A stretch of 64,000 bases of DNA, from the NCBI RefSeq assembly GCF_024498295.1, contig NZ_CP101827.1, forward strand, positions 1,430,001-1,494,000. The letters are read 5' to 3'. The notes under the pieces were generated by a model. It did not search any database, was not told the origin of the DNA, and saw nothing but the letters and a program-made list of their open reading frames with translations. The DNA comes from Thermocaproicibacter melissae. GTDB taxonomy: Bacteria; Bacillota; Clostridia; Oscillospirales; Acutalibacteraceae. The position numbers and the translations under genes are program-made. Positions 44,041-53,340 of this stretch are shown here, one piece after another. Each line of letters opens with the position of its first letter. The stretch's first letter is position 1.

Positions 44041-44877
44041 ATGAAACAAAATGTCGTCATTGTGGGGCTTGGGCTGATTGGCGGTTCGTTTGCCAAAGCC
44101 TTTCGCAAATATACCGATTGCACCGTCATCGGCATGGATTGCTGCAGGGAGACAGCAGAAGCCGCTCTTGCAGCCGGCGCCATCGAAAAGATTGGAACGC
44201 CGGATGACCTGCCGAACGCGGACTTTGTTTTTCTTTGCCTCTACCCCAAAATCTGCGAACAATGGCTGCGGGAGCACCTCAAATATTTAAACCGCAACTG
44301 CATCGTAACGGATACCTGCGGCATTAAATCTTGGCTTTGCCCGCGCATGAAAAAGCTTTCGGAGGAAGGCGGCTTCACTTTTATCGGTTCGCACCCAATG
44401 GCAGGCAGAGAAAAAAGCGGCTTTGGCCAGAGCGACGCCGATCTGTTTCTCGGGGCAAGCTACATTCTCGTGCCCTGCGGCGCGCCTCGCGCCGCGGTGG
44501 AGGCACTGACGGAGCTTGTTCTGCCCCTCGGCTTTTCCGGCATCACGGAAACGACTCCGGAGGAACACGACCATATCATTGCGTTCACCAGTCAGGTTCC
44601 CCATGTGCTTGCCTGTTCGTATGTCATGAGCCCCCAATGCCCGAAACACAAGGGATTTTCCGCCGGAAGCTACCGCGACGTTTCCCGCGTAGCCAACATC
44701 AACGAAGTCATGTGGACGGAACTGTTCCTCGAAAACCGTGACGCGCTCGTTGAAGAATTGGACACGCTCACTCTGCATATTACCGAAATCCGCGATGCCA
44801 TCGCCGCAAACGACGCGGAGCAGCTTCGCGCTCTTCTCCGCCGCGGACGGCTTGTAAAGGAAGGATTGGGAGAATAA
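44041..44877 (+). CDS. tyrA: prephenate dehydrogenase
   Basis: Oxidatively decarboxylates prephenate to 4-hydroxyphenylpyruvate for tyrosine. 278 residues: the NAD loop GLGLIGGSFAKAF at 8, TDTCGIKSW near 96, the signature GSHPMAGREKSGF near 116, and HDHIIAFTSQVPH near 180. No C-terminal ACT domain, so feedback through this protein is less likely. GGAGGAG precedes the ATG. Its stop overlaps the aroB start (ATAATGG). Confidence 0.93.
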   Translation: MKQNVVIVGLGLIGGSFAKAFRKYTDCTVIGMDCCRETAEAALAAGAIEKIGTPDDLPNADFVFLCLYPKICEQWLREHLKYLNRNCIVTDTCGIKSWLCPRMKKLSEEGGFTFIGSHPMAGREKSGFGQSDADLFLGASYILVPCGAPRAAVEALTELVLPLGFSGITETTPEEHDHIIAFTSQVPHVLACSYVMSPQCPKHKGFSAGSYRDVSRVANINEVMWTELFLENRDALVEELDTLTLHITEIRDAIAANDAEQLRALLRRGRLVKEGLGE

Positions 44878-45932
44878 TGGAGCTTACCGTACATACCTCA
44901 TCGCCGTACAAGATTTGGATTGAGAAAGGCTGCCTTTCCCGCGCGGGAGAGTTGATTGCCAACGTGTTCCCGTCCGGCGCGCGCACCGTTGTCGTTACCG
45001 ACTCCAATGTCGCTCCGCTGTATTCCGATACCGTTATTCAGTCGCTCCGCGGGGCCGGATTTACCGCCGAAGTCTTTGTTTTCCCGGCAGGCGAAACGAG
45101 CAAGTGCCTTTCCACTGTGGAAGCTATGTACCGCGCCTTTGCGGACGCGCACCTTACCCGCAGCGATTTCGTCGTCGCGCTGGGTGGCGGCGTTACGGGG
45201 GATGCGGCCGGCTTTGCCGCTGCGACTTGGCTGCGCGGGATTCCCTTTGTGCAGATTCCCACCACGCTCCTCGCGCAGATTGATTCTTCCATCGGGGGCA
45301 AAACGGCGGTTGACATTCCGCAGGGCAAAAATCTCGTGGGGGCATTCCATCAGCCTTCGTTTGTGCTGATTGACCCGAATACGCTTGACACCCTGCCCCC
45401 TGAATTCTTCGCAGACGGGATGAGCGAAGCCATTAAGCATGGGTGCATTAAAAACCGCGCGCTTTTCAATTTTATCCGCGACACGGACATCCGCTGCCAC
45501 ATGGAATATGTGATTGCGGAAAACCTCAAAATCAAGCGCGCCGCTGTCGAGCAGGATGAATTCGACAACGGCGAGCGTATGCTGCTGAACTTCGGCCACA
45601 CCTTCGGCCACGCACTCGAAAAGCTGAACGGCTACCAAGGCCTTTCTCACGGGCACGCCATCGCCATCGGGATGGTAATGATGGCAAAATGCGGCGAAAG
45701 GGCAGGCCTGACCGAGCCGGGCACCGCAGAAGAAATTGCGTCTGTGCTGAAAAAATACGGTCTGCCTGTGGAAAGCGATGAAAGCATCGACAAAATCGTC
45801 GAAACCGCGCTGCTGGATAAAAAGGCCCGCGGCGGCGTCATCAACCTTGTGATGCTGAAGAAAATCGGCGAGAGCTTTCTCTACCCCGTGGACAAAAAAC
45901 GCCTTCTGGAACTGACGGAGGCGCTGCGATGA
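44877..45932 (+). CDS. aroB: 3-dehydroquinate synthase
   Basis: Cyclises DAHP to 3-dehydroquinate with NAD and a divalent metal. 351 residues: ALGGGVTGDAAGFAAA near 102, QIPTTLLAQIDSSIGGKTAVD split near 125-145, and metal ligands in the GHTFGHALEK block near 240. The start overlaps tyrA and the stop overlaps aroA by four bases, so translation is coupled. Confidence 0.95.
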   Translation: MELTVHTSSPYKIWIEKGCLSRAGELIANVFPSGARTVVVTDSNVAPLYSDTVIQSLRGAGFTAEVFVFPAGETSKCLSTVEAMYRAFADAHLTRSDFVVALGGGVTGDAAGFAAATWLRGIPFVQIPTTLLAQIDSSIGGKTAVDIPQGKNLVGAFHQPSFVLIDPNTLDTLPPEFFADGMSEAIKHGCIKNRALFNFIRDTDIRCHMEYVIAENLKIKRAAVEQDEFDNGERMLLNFGHTFGHALEKLNGYQGLSHGHAIAIGMVMMAKCGERAGLTEPGTAEEIASVLKKYGLPVESDESIDKIVETALLDKKARGGVINLVMLKKIGESFLYPVDKKRLLELTEALR

Positions 45933-47188
45933 GTCGGGTACGGATTCTCCCCTCCGTTCTTCACGGAGCGCTTACCGTGCCGGTTTCCAAGAGCGCCGCG
46001 CACCGAGCTGTTCTCTGCGCTGCGCTCGCGGGGCAGAATCTTCTGCTGCCGGAGAACGAAGCGGTAAGCGATGACATTGCCGCGACCCGCGAATGTGCCG
46101 CGCTTCTTCTAGATGGAGACAACTCCCCCGCTGTGCTCGACTGCCGAGAATCCGGCTCAACGCTCCGCTTTCTGATTCCGCTCGCTGCGGCACTCGGCAG
46201 GAAAACTACCTTCATCGGCCATGGCCGCCTGCCGGAGCGGCCCATCGGGGTGTATCTCGACTGTCTGCCTCCGCACGGTATCCACTGTGAAACCGCAGGC
46301 GGACTTCCGCTGACCGTTTCGGGACAGCTTACTCCCGGCGAATTCCGCCTGCCGGGGAATATCAGCTCGCAATTCGTAACAGGGCTTCTTCTCGCCCTTC
46401 CGCTTTTAAATGGAGACAGCGACATCGTTCTCACCACGCCGCTCGAATCCGCCGCCTATGTGGACATGACACTAAAGGCAATGCAGGCGTTCGGCGTTAC
46501 GGCTGTTCCGACACAAACAGGCTTTCATATTCCGGGAAACCAGTGCTACCGCCCAAACCCGGAGTACACGGTGGAGCGCGACTGGTCGCAGGCCGCCTTC
46601 TTTCTCGAAGCCGGAATCCTCGGCGGGCCGATCGAACTTCACGGCCTGCTGGCGGATTCTTGCCAAGGTGACCGCGCCGCAGAAGCATTGTTTCGGAACT
46701 TCGGCGCACAGATATCTTGGAAGGACGGTGTACTCACCGTGCGCTCCGGAATCCTGCCCGACGCGATTCCCGAAATTGACGCATCGCAGATTCCGGATTT
46801 GGTGCCTGCCCTTGCCGCAGCCGCCGCGCTTCTGCCCGGGCGGGTAACCCGCATTTCCAACGCCGGGCGGCTGCGGCTGAAAGAAAGCGACCGCCTCGCG
46901 GCAATGGCGGAAGGCCTGAACCGCCTCGGCGGGCAAGTGCGTGAGCTGCCGGACGGCCTTGAAATCACCGGCGTTACGCGCCTGCGCGGAGGAACCGCGG
47001 AAGGCTACGGAGACCACCGCATTGTGATGGCACTGGCTGTCGCGGCGCTCCGTTCCGAGGGCGAAGTGATTCTGACGGACGCTCAAAGTGTTCGGAAAAG
47101 CTACCCGGATTTCTTCCGGGATTACAACCGGTTGGGAGGAAAAGCGTATGTCATGGGGAACTCGGCTGAATCTGACAATCTTCGGTGA
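45929..47188 (+). CDS. aroA: EPSP synthase
   Basis: Joins shikimate 3-phosphate and phosphoenolpyruvate. 419 residues: PVSKSAAHRAVL near 18, DCRESGSTLRFLIPLAA near 72, LPGNISSQFVTGLL near 140, DWSQAAFFLEAG near 213, LKESDRLAAMAEG near 315 and GDHRIVMALAVAA near 360. The start overlaps aroB and the end overlaps aroC by 41 nt in another frame. The phosphoenolpyruvate-site loop differs from the common NAGTAMR form (here RESGSTLR), as in class II-like enzymes. Confidence 0.95.
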   Translation: MSRVRILPSVLHGALTVPVSKSAAHRAVLCAALAGQNLLLPENEAVSDDIAATRECAALLLDGDNSPAVLDCRESGSTLRFLIPLAAALGRKTTFIGHGRLPERPIGVYLDCLPPHGIHCETAGGLPLTVSGQLTPGEFRLPGNISSQFVTGLLLALPLLNGDSDIVLTTPLESAAYVDMTLKAMQAFGVTAVPTQTGFHIPGNQCYRPNPEYTVERDWSQAAFFLEAGILGGPIELHGLLADSCQGDRAAEALFRNFGAQISWKDGVLTVRSGILPDAIPEIDASQIPDLVPALAAAAALLPGRVTRISNAGRLRLKESDRLAAMAEGLNRLGGQVRELPDGLEITGVTRLRGGTAEGYGDHRIVMALAVAALRSEGEVILTDAQSVRKSYPDFFRDYNRLGGKAYVMGNSAESDNLR

Positions 47189-48215
47189 AAGCCACGGGCC
47201 GGCTATCGGCGTGGTTCTGGAGGGGCTTCCCGCCGGCGAAGAAATCGACATGGAGGGTATTCTTGCGCAGATGGCCCGCCGCGCGCCGGGGCACGATCGT
47301 TCCGCTACCTCGCGCAAGGAAAGCGACGAGCCGAAGATTCTGAGCGGAATGCTCGGAAACAAGACAACCGGCGCTCCGCTTTGCGCCGTCATTGCCAACA
47401 CGAACACCCATTCTTCGGATTACGACAATCTTCAAAACATTCCGCGCCCCGGCCATGCCGACTACACCGCGTTCCTTCGCTACCGCGGTTTTCAGGACGT
47501 GCGCGGTGGAGGGCATTTCTCGGGCCGCCTGACCGCACCGCTCGTCTTTGCCGGGGCGGTCTGCCGCCAGATTCTAAAGCGGCGCGGCGTAACCGTGGGA
47601 AGCCATGTGCTTTCCGTTCACGGCAAAACCGACACCCCGTTTGACCCGGTAAACGTATCGGCAGAGCTTCTTGACTCGCTTTCCTCCAAATATTTTCCCA
47701 CCGTCGACCCGCTTGCCGAATCCGCCATGCGCGAGGAAATCGAAGCGGCTCGGCTTTCGCTCGACAGCGTAGGCGGCGTTGTGGAATGTGCCGCTGTGGG
47801 GGTTCCCGGCGGCTTCGGCGGGCCGCTTTCCGAAGGTGTGGAATCTTCCATCGCTTCTTTGGTGTTCGGAATCCCCGCCTGCAAAGGGATTGAGTTCGGC
47901 GCGGGCTTTCGCTGTGCCGAAATGTTCGGGAGCGAAAACAACGACCCGTTTTATTATGACGGAGATACCGTAAAGACGCGGACGAACAATTCCGGCGGAA
48001 TCCTAGGCGGCATCACGGACGGAATGCCGATGATTTTCCGCGCCGCGTTCAAGCCGACGCCCTCCATTGCCCGTGAGCAGGAAAGCGTTGACCTTGCCGC
48101 CAAAAAGAACACCACGCTCACGGTGCATGGCCGCCATGACCCGTGCATCGTGCCGCGCGCCGCCGTTGCTGTGGAATCTGCCGCGGCCGTTGCCATACTG
48201 GACCTTTTGCTTTAA
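47148..48215 (+). CDS. aroC: chorismate synthase
   Basis: Eliminates phosphate from EPSP using reduced FMN. 355 residues: LTIFGESHGPAIG near 8, RRAPGHD near 45, RPGHADYTAFLRY near 98, GGGHFSGRLTAPLVFAGA near 118 and a C-terminal HDPCIVPRAAVAVESAAA. The ATG at 47148 follows GGGAGGAAAAGCG at ideal spacing; the site lies inside aroA. Confidence 0.95.
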   Translation: MSWGTRLNLTIFGESHGPAIGVVLEGLPAGEEIDMEGILAQMARRAPGHDRSATSRKESDEPKILSGMLGNKTTGAPLCAVIANTNTHSSDYDNLQNIPRPGHADYTAFLRYRGFQDVRGGGHFSGRLTAPLVFAGAVCRQILKRRGVTVGSHVLSVHGKTDTPFDPVNVSAELLDSLSSKYFPTVDPLAESAMREEIEAARLSLDSVGGVVECAAVGVPGGFGGPLSEGVESSIASLVFGIPACKGIEFGAGFRCAEMFGSENNDPFYYDGDTVKTRTNNSGGILGGITDGMPMIFRAAFKPTPSIAREQESVDLAAKKNTTLTVHGRHDPCIVPRAAVAVESAAAVAILDLLL

Positions 48216-48239
48216 TCTGCCGTGAATGGAGAGAAAGCC

Positions 48240-49352
48240 ATGACGCTTGAGGAAATCCGAAGCGAAATTGATGAAATCGACGCGCAGCTTCTTCCGCTGT
48301 TCCTGCGCCGCATGAAATGCGCGGAGAAGGTTGCGGAAATCAAAAAAGGCACCGGCCGTGCTGTTTTCGACCCGGTGCGTGAAAAGAAGATTTTAGACGA
48401 CGTTGCGGCAAAGGCCGGCAGTTACGGCGGAGAAGCAAGAATCGTGTACTCCACCATGATGACGATGAGCCGCGCCGCCCAGCACCGAATCCTCGGTGCG
48501 GGAAAAGAACTGCGGGATGCTGTGGAACGCGCTTCGTCGGTACTGCCTTCCCCCAAGGCCGTCGCCTGTCTCGGGCAGAGCGGCTCCTTTTCCCACGAAG
48601 CCATGCTTCGCCTGTACCCAAACGCAAAGCCGCTGCTGCTTGACGACTTTTCCGCCGTATTCGAGGCGGTGGCAGACGGCTCCGCGTCGCTCGGGATCGT
48701 ACCCGTGGAAAACTCCTCCGCGGGTTCCGTGGGCGAAGTCTACGACCTGATTCTGAAATACCGTTTTTCCATTCTGGGTGCACTGAGCCTTCCAATTCGC
48801 CACTGCCTTGCTTCTGCGGAAACCGATATCCATAAAATTCATACCGTTTATTCGCACCCGCAAGCCCTGCGCCAATGCACGGGATTTCTCCGTGCACATG
48901 GCTGGGAGACCAAACCTTGCTCCAGCACGGCGGCTGCTGCGGAGGAAGCGGAAAAACCCGGTGTAGCGGCAGTCTGCTCGCTGTGCGCCGCAAAGGAGCG
49001 GGGCTTAAACATTCTTGCGGAAGATATTCAAGATGTTTCCGGCAACCGCACGCGCTTTCTTGTCATCGGCCGAGAAATAGTCATCCCCGCCGATGCGGAT
49101 AAAATCAGTCTGTGCTTTTCGCTGCCCCACACCATAGGTTCGCTTTCCGGAGTGCTAACGCGCTTTGCCGCCGCGGGGCTGAATTTGACGAAAATCGAAT
49201 CGCGCCCGATTCCCGGAAAAAACTTCGAGTATGATTTCTACCTTGACTTCACGGGCAGCGCACGAGAGGAACGCACGCTCGGCCTTCTCTGCGTGCTGCA
49301 CGATGAGCTTCCCCGCTTCACGTTCCTCGGCAACTACCATGAAATCGAATGA
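48240..49352 (+). CDS. pheA: bifunctional chorismate mutase - prephenate dehydratase
   Basis: Turns chorismate into phenylpyruvate for phenylalanine. 370 residues in three parts: AroQ-type mutase (1-85, EIRSEIDEIDAQLLPLFLRR), dehydratase (about 100-280, ACLGQSGSFSHEA, then NRTRFLVIG with the catalytic Thr) and a C-terminal ACT domain with the Phe-binding ESRPIPG near 325. The ATG at 48240 has GGAGAG upstream; a GTG at 48222 is less likely. Last gene of the operon, closed by a terminator. Confidence 0.94.
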   Translation: MTLEEIRSEIDEIDAQLLPLFLRRMKCAEKVAEIKKGTGRAVFDPVREKKILDDVAAKAGSYGGEARIVYSTMMTMSRAAQHRILGAGKELRDAVERASSVLPSPKAVACLGQSGSFSHEAMLRLYPNAKPLLLDDFSAVFEAVADGSASLGIVPVENSSAGSVGEVYDLILKYRFSILGALSLPIRHCLASAETDIHKIHTVYSHPQALRQCTGFLRAHGWETKPCSSTAAAAEEAEKPGVAAVCSLCAAKERGLNILAEDIQDVSGNRTRFLVIGREIVIPADADKISLCFSLPHTIGSLSGVLTRFAAAGLNLTKIESRPIPGKNFEYDFYLDFTGSAREERTLGLLCVLHDELPRFTFLGNYHEIE

Positions 49353-49367
49353 TGAATCACGCATATA

Positions 49368-49406
49368 AAAAACGGCCCTCGGCTTTTCAACCGAGGGCTG
49401 TTTTGT
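49368..49406. terminator. bidirectional terminator of the aro operon and prmA
   Basis: GCCCTCGG, loop CTTTTCAA, CCGAGGGC, with A-run before and TGTTTTGTT after. Confidence 0.85.
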
Positions 49407-49410
49407 TCTG

Positions 49411-50340
49411 TTATCCCTTCTGCGGAACAGCTTTCGCCGCCAGGGCCACCCAGCCTTTTTCCTCGCGGCGGGCGATGACTTCGAATTTTCCTTTGAGCGC
49501 GTCGAGCACATCCTGCTCGCGCTCGTCGATGATGCCGCTCATCAGATAAACCGCGTCGGGAGCGAGGTACTGCCCGATGTTCTGCGTCAGTTCAATGACG
49601 ACGTCGGCTACAATGTTGGCCGCCACCACATCAAAGGTTCCGTGCACCTGCTCCGTCAGGTTTCCGCAGATGCCCGTGAAGCGGTCCCCAACATGGTTGC
49701 GCTCCGCGTTCTGTACGGCGGTTTTCACGGCAAGCGGGTCAATATCGACGCCCACCGCGCTCTTTGCGCCGAGCAGAAGTCCCGCAACGGAGAGAATTCC
49801 GCTGCCGCACCCGACGTCGAGTATTGTGCTCCCCGGTTTTACATATTCCTCGAGGAACTCCATGCACAGGCGCGTCGTCTCGTGCGTTCCTGTGCCGAAT
49901 GCAACGCCCGGCTCCAGATTGAGGACAATGCGGTTTTCCGGATTCTCCGTCTGCTCCCAGTCAGGCCGAATAAGCAGCTTCTTGCCGACCGGAATCGGGT
50001 GAAAATACTTTTTCCAATTATTAATCCAGTCCTCCTGCACACACGCCGAGGTCTCGATGGTACTTTGGATTCCCGCGGCCGCATAGCGTTCCGTGAGGAA
50101 AGCCACCGCCTCCGCCGGGTTGTCGTCGGGGCTGATGTAGACATGAACGACCGCCTTCGTGCGGTCCTTTTTCTTCAGCTCTTCGTCGATTAAGTCAATG
50201 TGGGCAATCTCCTCGACTTCCTCGTCGAGGTGGGAGTAGTCCTCAATATAGATTCCGTAGGGAACCGTCATCTGGGCAATGTCTCCCGCAAGGTCGACTT
50301 TCTCTGCATCAACCGTAATTTTGACTTCCGTCCAATCCAT
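49411..50340 (-). CDS. prmA: ribosomal protein L11 methyltransferase
   Basis: SAM-dependent methylation of L11 lysines. 309 residues: an N-terminal L11-binding domain (DWTEVKITVDAEKVDL), EPGVAFGTGTHETTRLCM near 155, the SAM loop LDVGCGSGILSVAGLLLGA near 180, and NIVADVVIEL near 240. It is followed upstream by a GNAT gene 42 bp away on the same strand. Confidence 0.95.
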   Translation of the reverse strand: MDWTEVKITVDAEKVDLAGDIAQMTVPYGIYIEDYSHLDEEVEEIAHIDLIDEELKKKDRTKAVVHVYISPDDNPAEAVAFLTERYAAAGIQSTIETSACVQEDWINNWKKYFHPIPVGKKLLIRPDWEQTENPENRIVLNLEPGVAFGTGTHETTRLCMEFLEEYVKPGSTILDVGCGSGILSVAGLLLGAKSAVGVDIDPLAVKTAVQNAERNHVGDRFTGICGNLTEQVHGTFDVVAANIVADVVIELTQNIGQYLAPDAVYLMSGIIDEREQDVLDALKGKFEVIARREEKGWVALAAKAVPQKG

Positions 50341-50382
50341 TTCTTTTCTCCTTCCGGTTTTTGGCGCCGCGCTTTTCGCCGT

Positions 50383-50865
50383 TCAATCGACTGAAATCAT
50401 ATTTTGGTAAACTCCGGGGAACGAATCCTCAATTATCGTCGCGCCGACGGTTTTTCGGTAAAACCCCTCGGTCTCTTCGGTGCAGCTTACAATCGCATAG
50501 GCAAAGCCGCTGTTCTTCAAAGCCAGCAGGCCCGCCCGCAGCAGTGCTTCGCCGACACCCATTCCGCGGTATTTTTCATATACCCCAATCGGCCCGAAAA
50601 AGTCCTTTGCCGCCGTGTTGTAGCACGCAAAGCCGATAATCCGCTTCTCACGCACGGCAATAAAACAGTTTACCGGGTGGCTTGTAAAGGAATAGGAGCA
50701 TTCGTTCGCCGGGCCGTCCCCGAAATTGTTGCGCACAAACAGAACAATGTGTCCTTTATCCACCGGCATCGCGCGTTTTACGGAAATGCCGATTTCCTTC
50801 AATTTCCTGCAAAGCTCCGGTTTTTCCTCCAATGAATACAGCTTCACAAGCATATCATGCAGCAC
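50383..50865 (-). CDS. GNAT family acetyltransferase
   Basis: 160 residues of the GCN5 fold. The acetyl-CoA loop is EKYRGMGVGEALLRAGLLAL near 105 and the last strand is AIVSCTEETEGFYRKTVGA near 130. Substrate unknown. The GTG at 50865 is chosen because GGAGG lies 7 nt upstream; ATG 50853 is the alternative. Probably co-transcribed with prmA, which could point to a protein or ribosome-related target, but this is a guess. Confidence 0.8.
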   Translation of the reverse strand: MLHDMLVKLYSLEEKPELCRKLKEIGISVKRAMPVDKGHIVLFVRNNFGDGPANECSYSFTSHPVNCFIAVREKRIIGFACYNTAAKDFFGPIGVYEKYRGMGVGEALLRAGLLALKNSGFAYAIVSCTEETEGFYRKTVGATIIEDSFPGVYQNMISVD

Positions 50866-51013
50866 TGCGATTCCTCCGATCTTCGCAGGCACAGCCGGTC
50901 AGTTTTCATTATACCCGACTATGCGCTGAAAATATAGACTTAATTCGTTCTCTGCGCGAATACATTTGACTAACAAAACTTTTTCACGAACAAAACTTCA
51001 GGTGGTTTGTCAG

Positions 51014-52378
51014 ATGAACAAAAAGCGCAGATTTTTGCTGAATACTGCCGTGCTCACGCTGAGCGGGTTCTTTTTAAGAATGCTGGGACTCTGGTTCCGA
51101 ACCGTAATCACGTCTTATGTCGACGCAGACGGCATGGGACTTTACCAACTCATTTTCTCCGTCTTTTTCTTAGGTGTCACGGCGTGCACCTCCGGTTTTG
51201 GCCTTGCCATGACGCGCCTTGCGGCGGAAGGAAAAGCCTCTGCCGGATGCGTGCGGCGCTGCCTCGGGCTTGCGCTTGTGCTCAGCGGAATCGCCCTCTC
51301 GGTGCTCTTTCTGGCGTCGGATTTCATCGCCGAGAATTTCATTCACAGCCGGCTTGCGGCCCGCCCGCTGCGGATTCTGGCGCTTGGTCTTCCGTTCATC
51401 GCCTGCTGCGCATCGCTCAAGGGCTGCTTCTTCGCGCAGAGGAACACCGTCATTCCCGTTCTCGGCGATTTCTGGGAACAGGGCGCCACCATCGGGATTT
51501 CGCTTTTCCTGCTGCGTCACTCAAGCCTCCCCCCGTTGGAAAGCCTCATGATTGGTTCCACGCTCGGTGAAGTCGCCGCTGTTCTTTACATTGTTCCTGT
51601 TTTTCTCGCGTATGTGGGCAGGCACGGGCTTGCAAAGGAAAGCAGCGGCATAACACGGCAAATCGTACATATTGCCGGGCCGATGCTCGCAGGGTCCCTT
51701 GTGCGGAGCAGCCTTTCCGGTGCGGAAAACCTGCTGATTCCCGCCGGGCTGCGCAAAAACGGGGCGGACAGCGTCGCCTCGCTTGCCCAGTACGGTGTTG
51801 TGCAGGGCATGGTGATGCCGATTCTCACCTTCCCCATGTCGCTCATCAGCTCCGCCGCCATGTTGCTGATTCCTGAAATTGCGGAAGCGAACGCCGGGAA
51901 CGACCGCCGCTCCATTTCCAGACAGGCGGAATATGCGTTCCGCTATACCCTTTTGTTCGGTTTCCCCATGGCTGCTGTTTTCATCGTGTTTGCGGAAGAA
52001 CTCGGCACCGTGTTTTTCGGCAACGCTCAGGCGGCTGTGATTCTCCGCATCATGGCTCCGCTTGCACCTCTGATGTACATTGACAATGTCGTGGATAACC
52101 TGCTCAAGGGACTCGACCAGCAGATGTTCTCACTCAAGGTCAACACGATTGACTCTGTTTCACGGGTTATCCTCATTTATTTCCTCATTCCCCGGTTCGG
52201 AATTCAGGCATACCTTGTAATTCTATTCGCAAGCGAGATTTTCAATGCATCACTGAGCATCGGAAGGCTGCTGAAATTCGCGAAACTCAAGGTTGATATT
52301 CTCACATGGATCATCTACCCTGCCGTCTGCGGCGCGCTTACGTTTTATGTCCTTGCTCTTTTCAAACAATTATTTTGA
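51014..52378 (+). CDS. SpoVB-like MOP-superfamily flippase
   Basis: 454 residues, about 12-14 membrane helices, of the polysaccharide biosynthesis/MurJ-SpoVB group that flips lipid-linked precursors. NTAVLTLSGFFLRMLGLWFR at the N-terminus, GLYQLIFSVFFLG near 45 and LKGCFFAQRNTVIPVLGDFWEQG split near 135-157 are typical. The ATG at 51014 follows AGGTGGT. No cell-wall genes are adjacent. A sporulation role (cortex) is known for some relatives but is not shown here. Confidence 0.85.
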   Translation: MNKKRRFLLNTAVLTLSGFFLRMLGLWFRTVITSYVDADGMGLYQLIFSVFFLGVTACTSGFGLAMTRLAAEGKASAGCVRRCLGLALVLSGIALSVLFLASDFIAENFIHSRLAARPLRILALGLPFIACCASLKGCFFAQRNTVIPVLGDFWEQGATIGISLFLLRHSSLPPLESLMIGSTLGEVAAVLYIVPVFLAYVGRHGLAKESSGITRQIVHIAGPMLAGSLVRSSLSGAENLLIPAGLRKNGADSVASLAQYGVVQGMVMPILTFPMSLISSAAMLLIPEIAEANAGNDRRSISRQAEYAFRYTLLFGFPMAAVFIVFAEELGTVFFGNAQAAVILRIMAPLAPLMYIDNVVDNLLKGLDQQMFSLKVNTIDSVSRVILIYFLIPRFGIQAYLVILFASEIFNASLSIGRLLKFAKLKVDILTWIIYPAVCGALTFYVLALFKQLF

Positions 52379-52380
52379 AA

Positions 52381-52409
52381 TTGACAAAGCTTCCGTGAAA
52401 AGATACACT
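52381..52409 (+). promoter_or_regulatory. promoter of the CmpB-like gene
   Basis: TTGACA at 52381-52386, 17-bp spacer, TACACT at 52404-52409. Confidence 0.7.
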
Positions 52410-52463
52410 TTTAATGATATGGAAAACATTAAACCGTAGAATGACGTTATAGGGGAAATTCGC

Positions 52464-53327
52464 ATGCTGCATTTTTTTGCACTTGTGCTTATATTTACGG
52501 CATATAGCTTTATCGGCTGGCTGTGCGAAAGCATCTATTGTTCCGTGGCGGCAGGGCATTTCATCAACCGAGGCTTTCTGAACGGACCCGTCTGCCCGGT
52601 CTACGGCTTTGGCGCGATGCTTGTCATCTGGATTCTTTCGCCCTTAAAGGAGCATGACCATCTTGTCCTGCTGTTTTTTGCGGCTGTCCTGCTCACCAGC
52701 ACCTTGGAGTACCTAACGGGATTCTTGTTGGAAAAAGCCTTCAACACCCGTTACTGGGACTATTCGGACAAGCCCTTCAACATTAAGGGACGGGTGTGCC
52801 TCGAAAACTCGCTGCTGTTCGGCGGGATGAGCGTAATTGCCGTTGCGCTGATCCACCCGGCAATTCTGAAGCTGGTGTCACTTTTTTCACCGGTAGGCTT
52901 AGGGATTACCGCCGTCGTTCTCTTACTGATCTACGCACTGGACACCGCGCTCTCGATCAACGCGATGTACAGCCTGAACGGAAAGCTCGACGAGCTGCAA
53001 AGGGTATTGGACGACATCACCGAGCACGCACGCGCCGCAACGGCAGAAACAAAGAGCCTGCTTCAATCTGCGCCTATCCTCGATAAGCTGGACGAAGCAA
53101 CGAAAAGCGCCATCCAGCGCTTTTACGATTCCCGCACCAAAATCGGTGGGCTTCTCGCTTCCGCACAGCGCCGGATTATCCGCGCTTTCCCGCACATGCG
53201 CTCGCTGCGCAGCAACGAATCTTTACAGCGTGTTCGCAGCCGCATCGTTGACGGGGTCCATTATGTTTCAGACAAAGTCTCCGAAAAAGTCCCATCGGCA
53301 ATTTCGTCTCGGATAAAAAAGGACTGA
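52464..53327 (+). CDS. putative ABC transporter permease, CmpB/DUF1113 family
   Basis: 287 residues. The N-terminal half holds about four helices with the family blocks YSFIGWLCESIYCSV near 13, NRGFLNGPVCPVYGFGA near 33 and RYWDYSDKPFNIKGRVCLENS split near 92-113. The C-terminal 110 residues are a charged coiled-coil-like tail. Biochemical role unestablished. GGGGAAA precedes the ATG. A 13-bp gap to the next gene indicates an operon. Confidence 0.82.
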   Translation: MLHFFALVLIFTAYSFIGWLCESIYCSVAAGHFINRGFLNGPVCPVYGFGAMLVIWILSPLKEHDHLVLLFFAAVLLTSTLEYLTGFLLEKAFNTRYWDYSDKPFNIKGRVCLENSLLFGGMSVIAVALIHPAILKLVSLFSPVGLGITAVVLLLIYALDTALSINAMYSLNGKLDELQRVLDDITEHARAATAETKSLLQSAPILDKLDEATKSAIQRFYDSRTKIGGLLASAQRRIIRAFPHMRSLRSNESLQRVRSRIVDGVHYVSDKVSEKVPSAISSRIKKD

Positions 53328-53340
53328 GGGCGGAAAGATT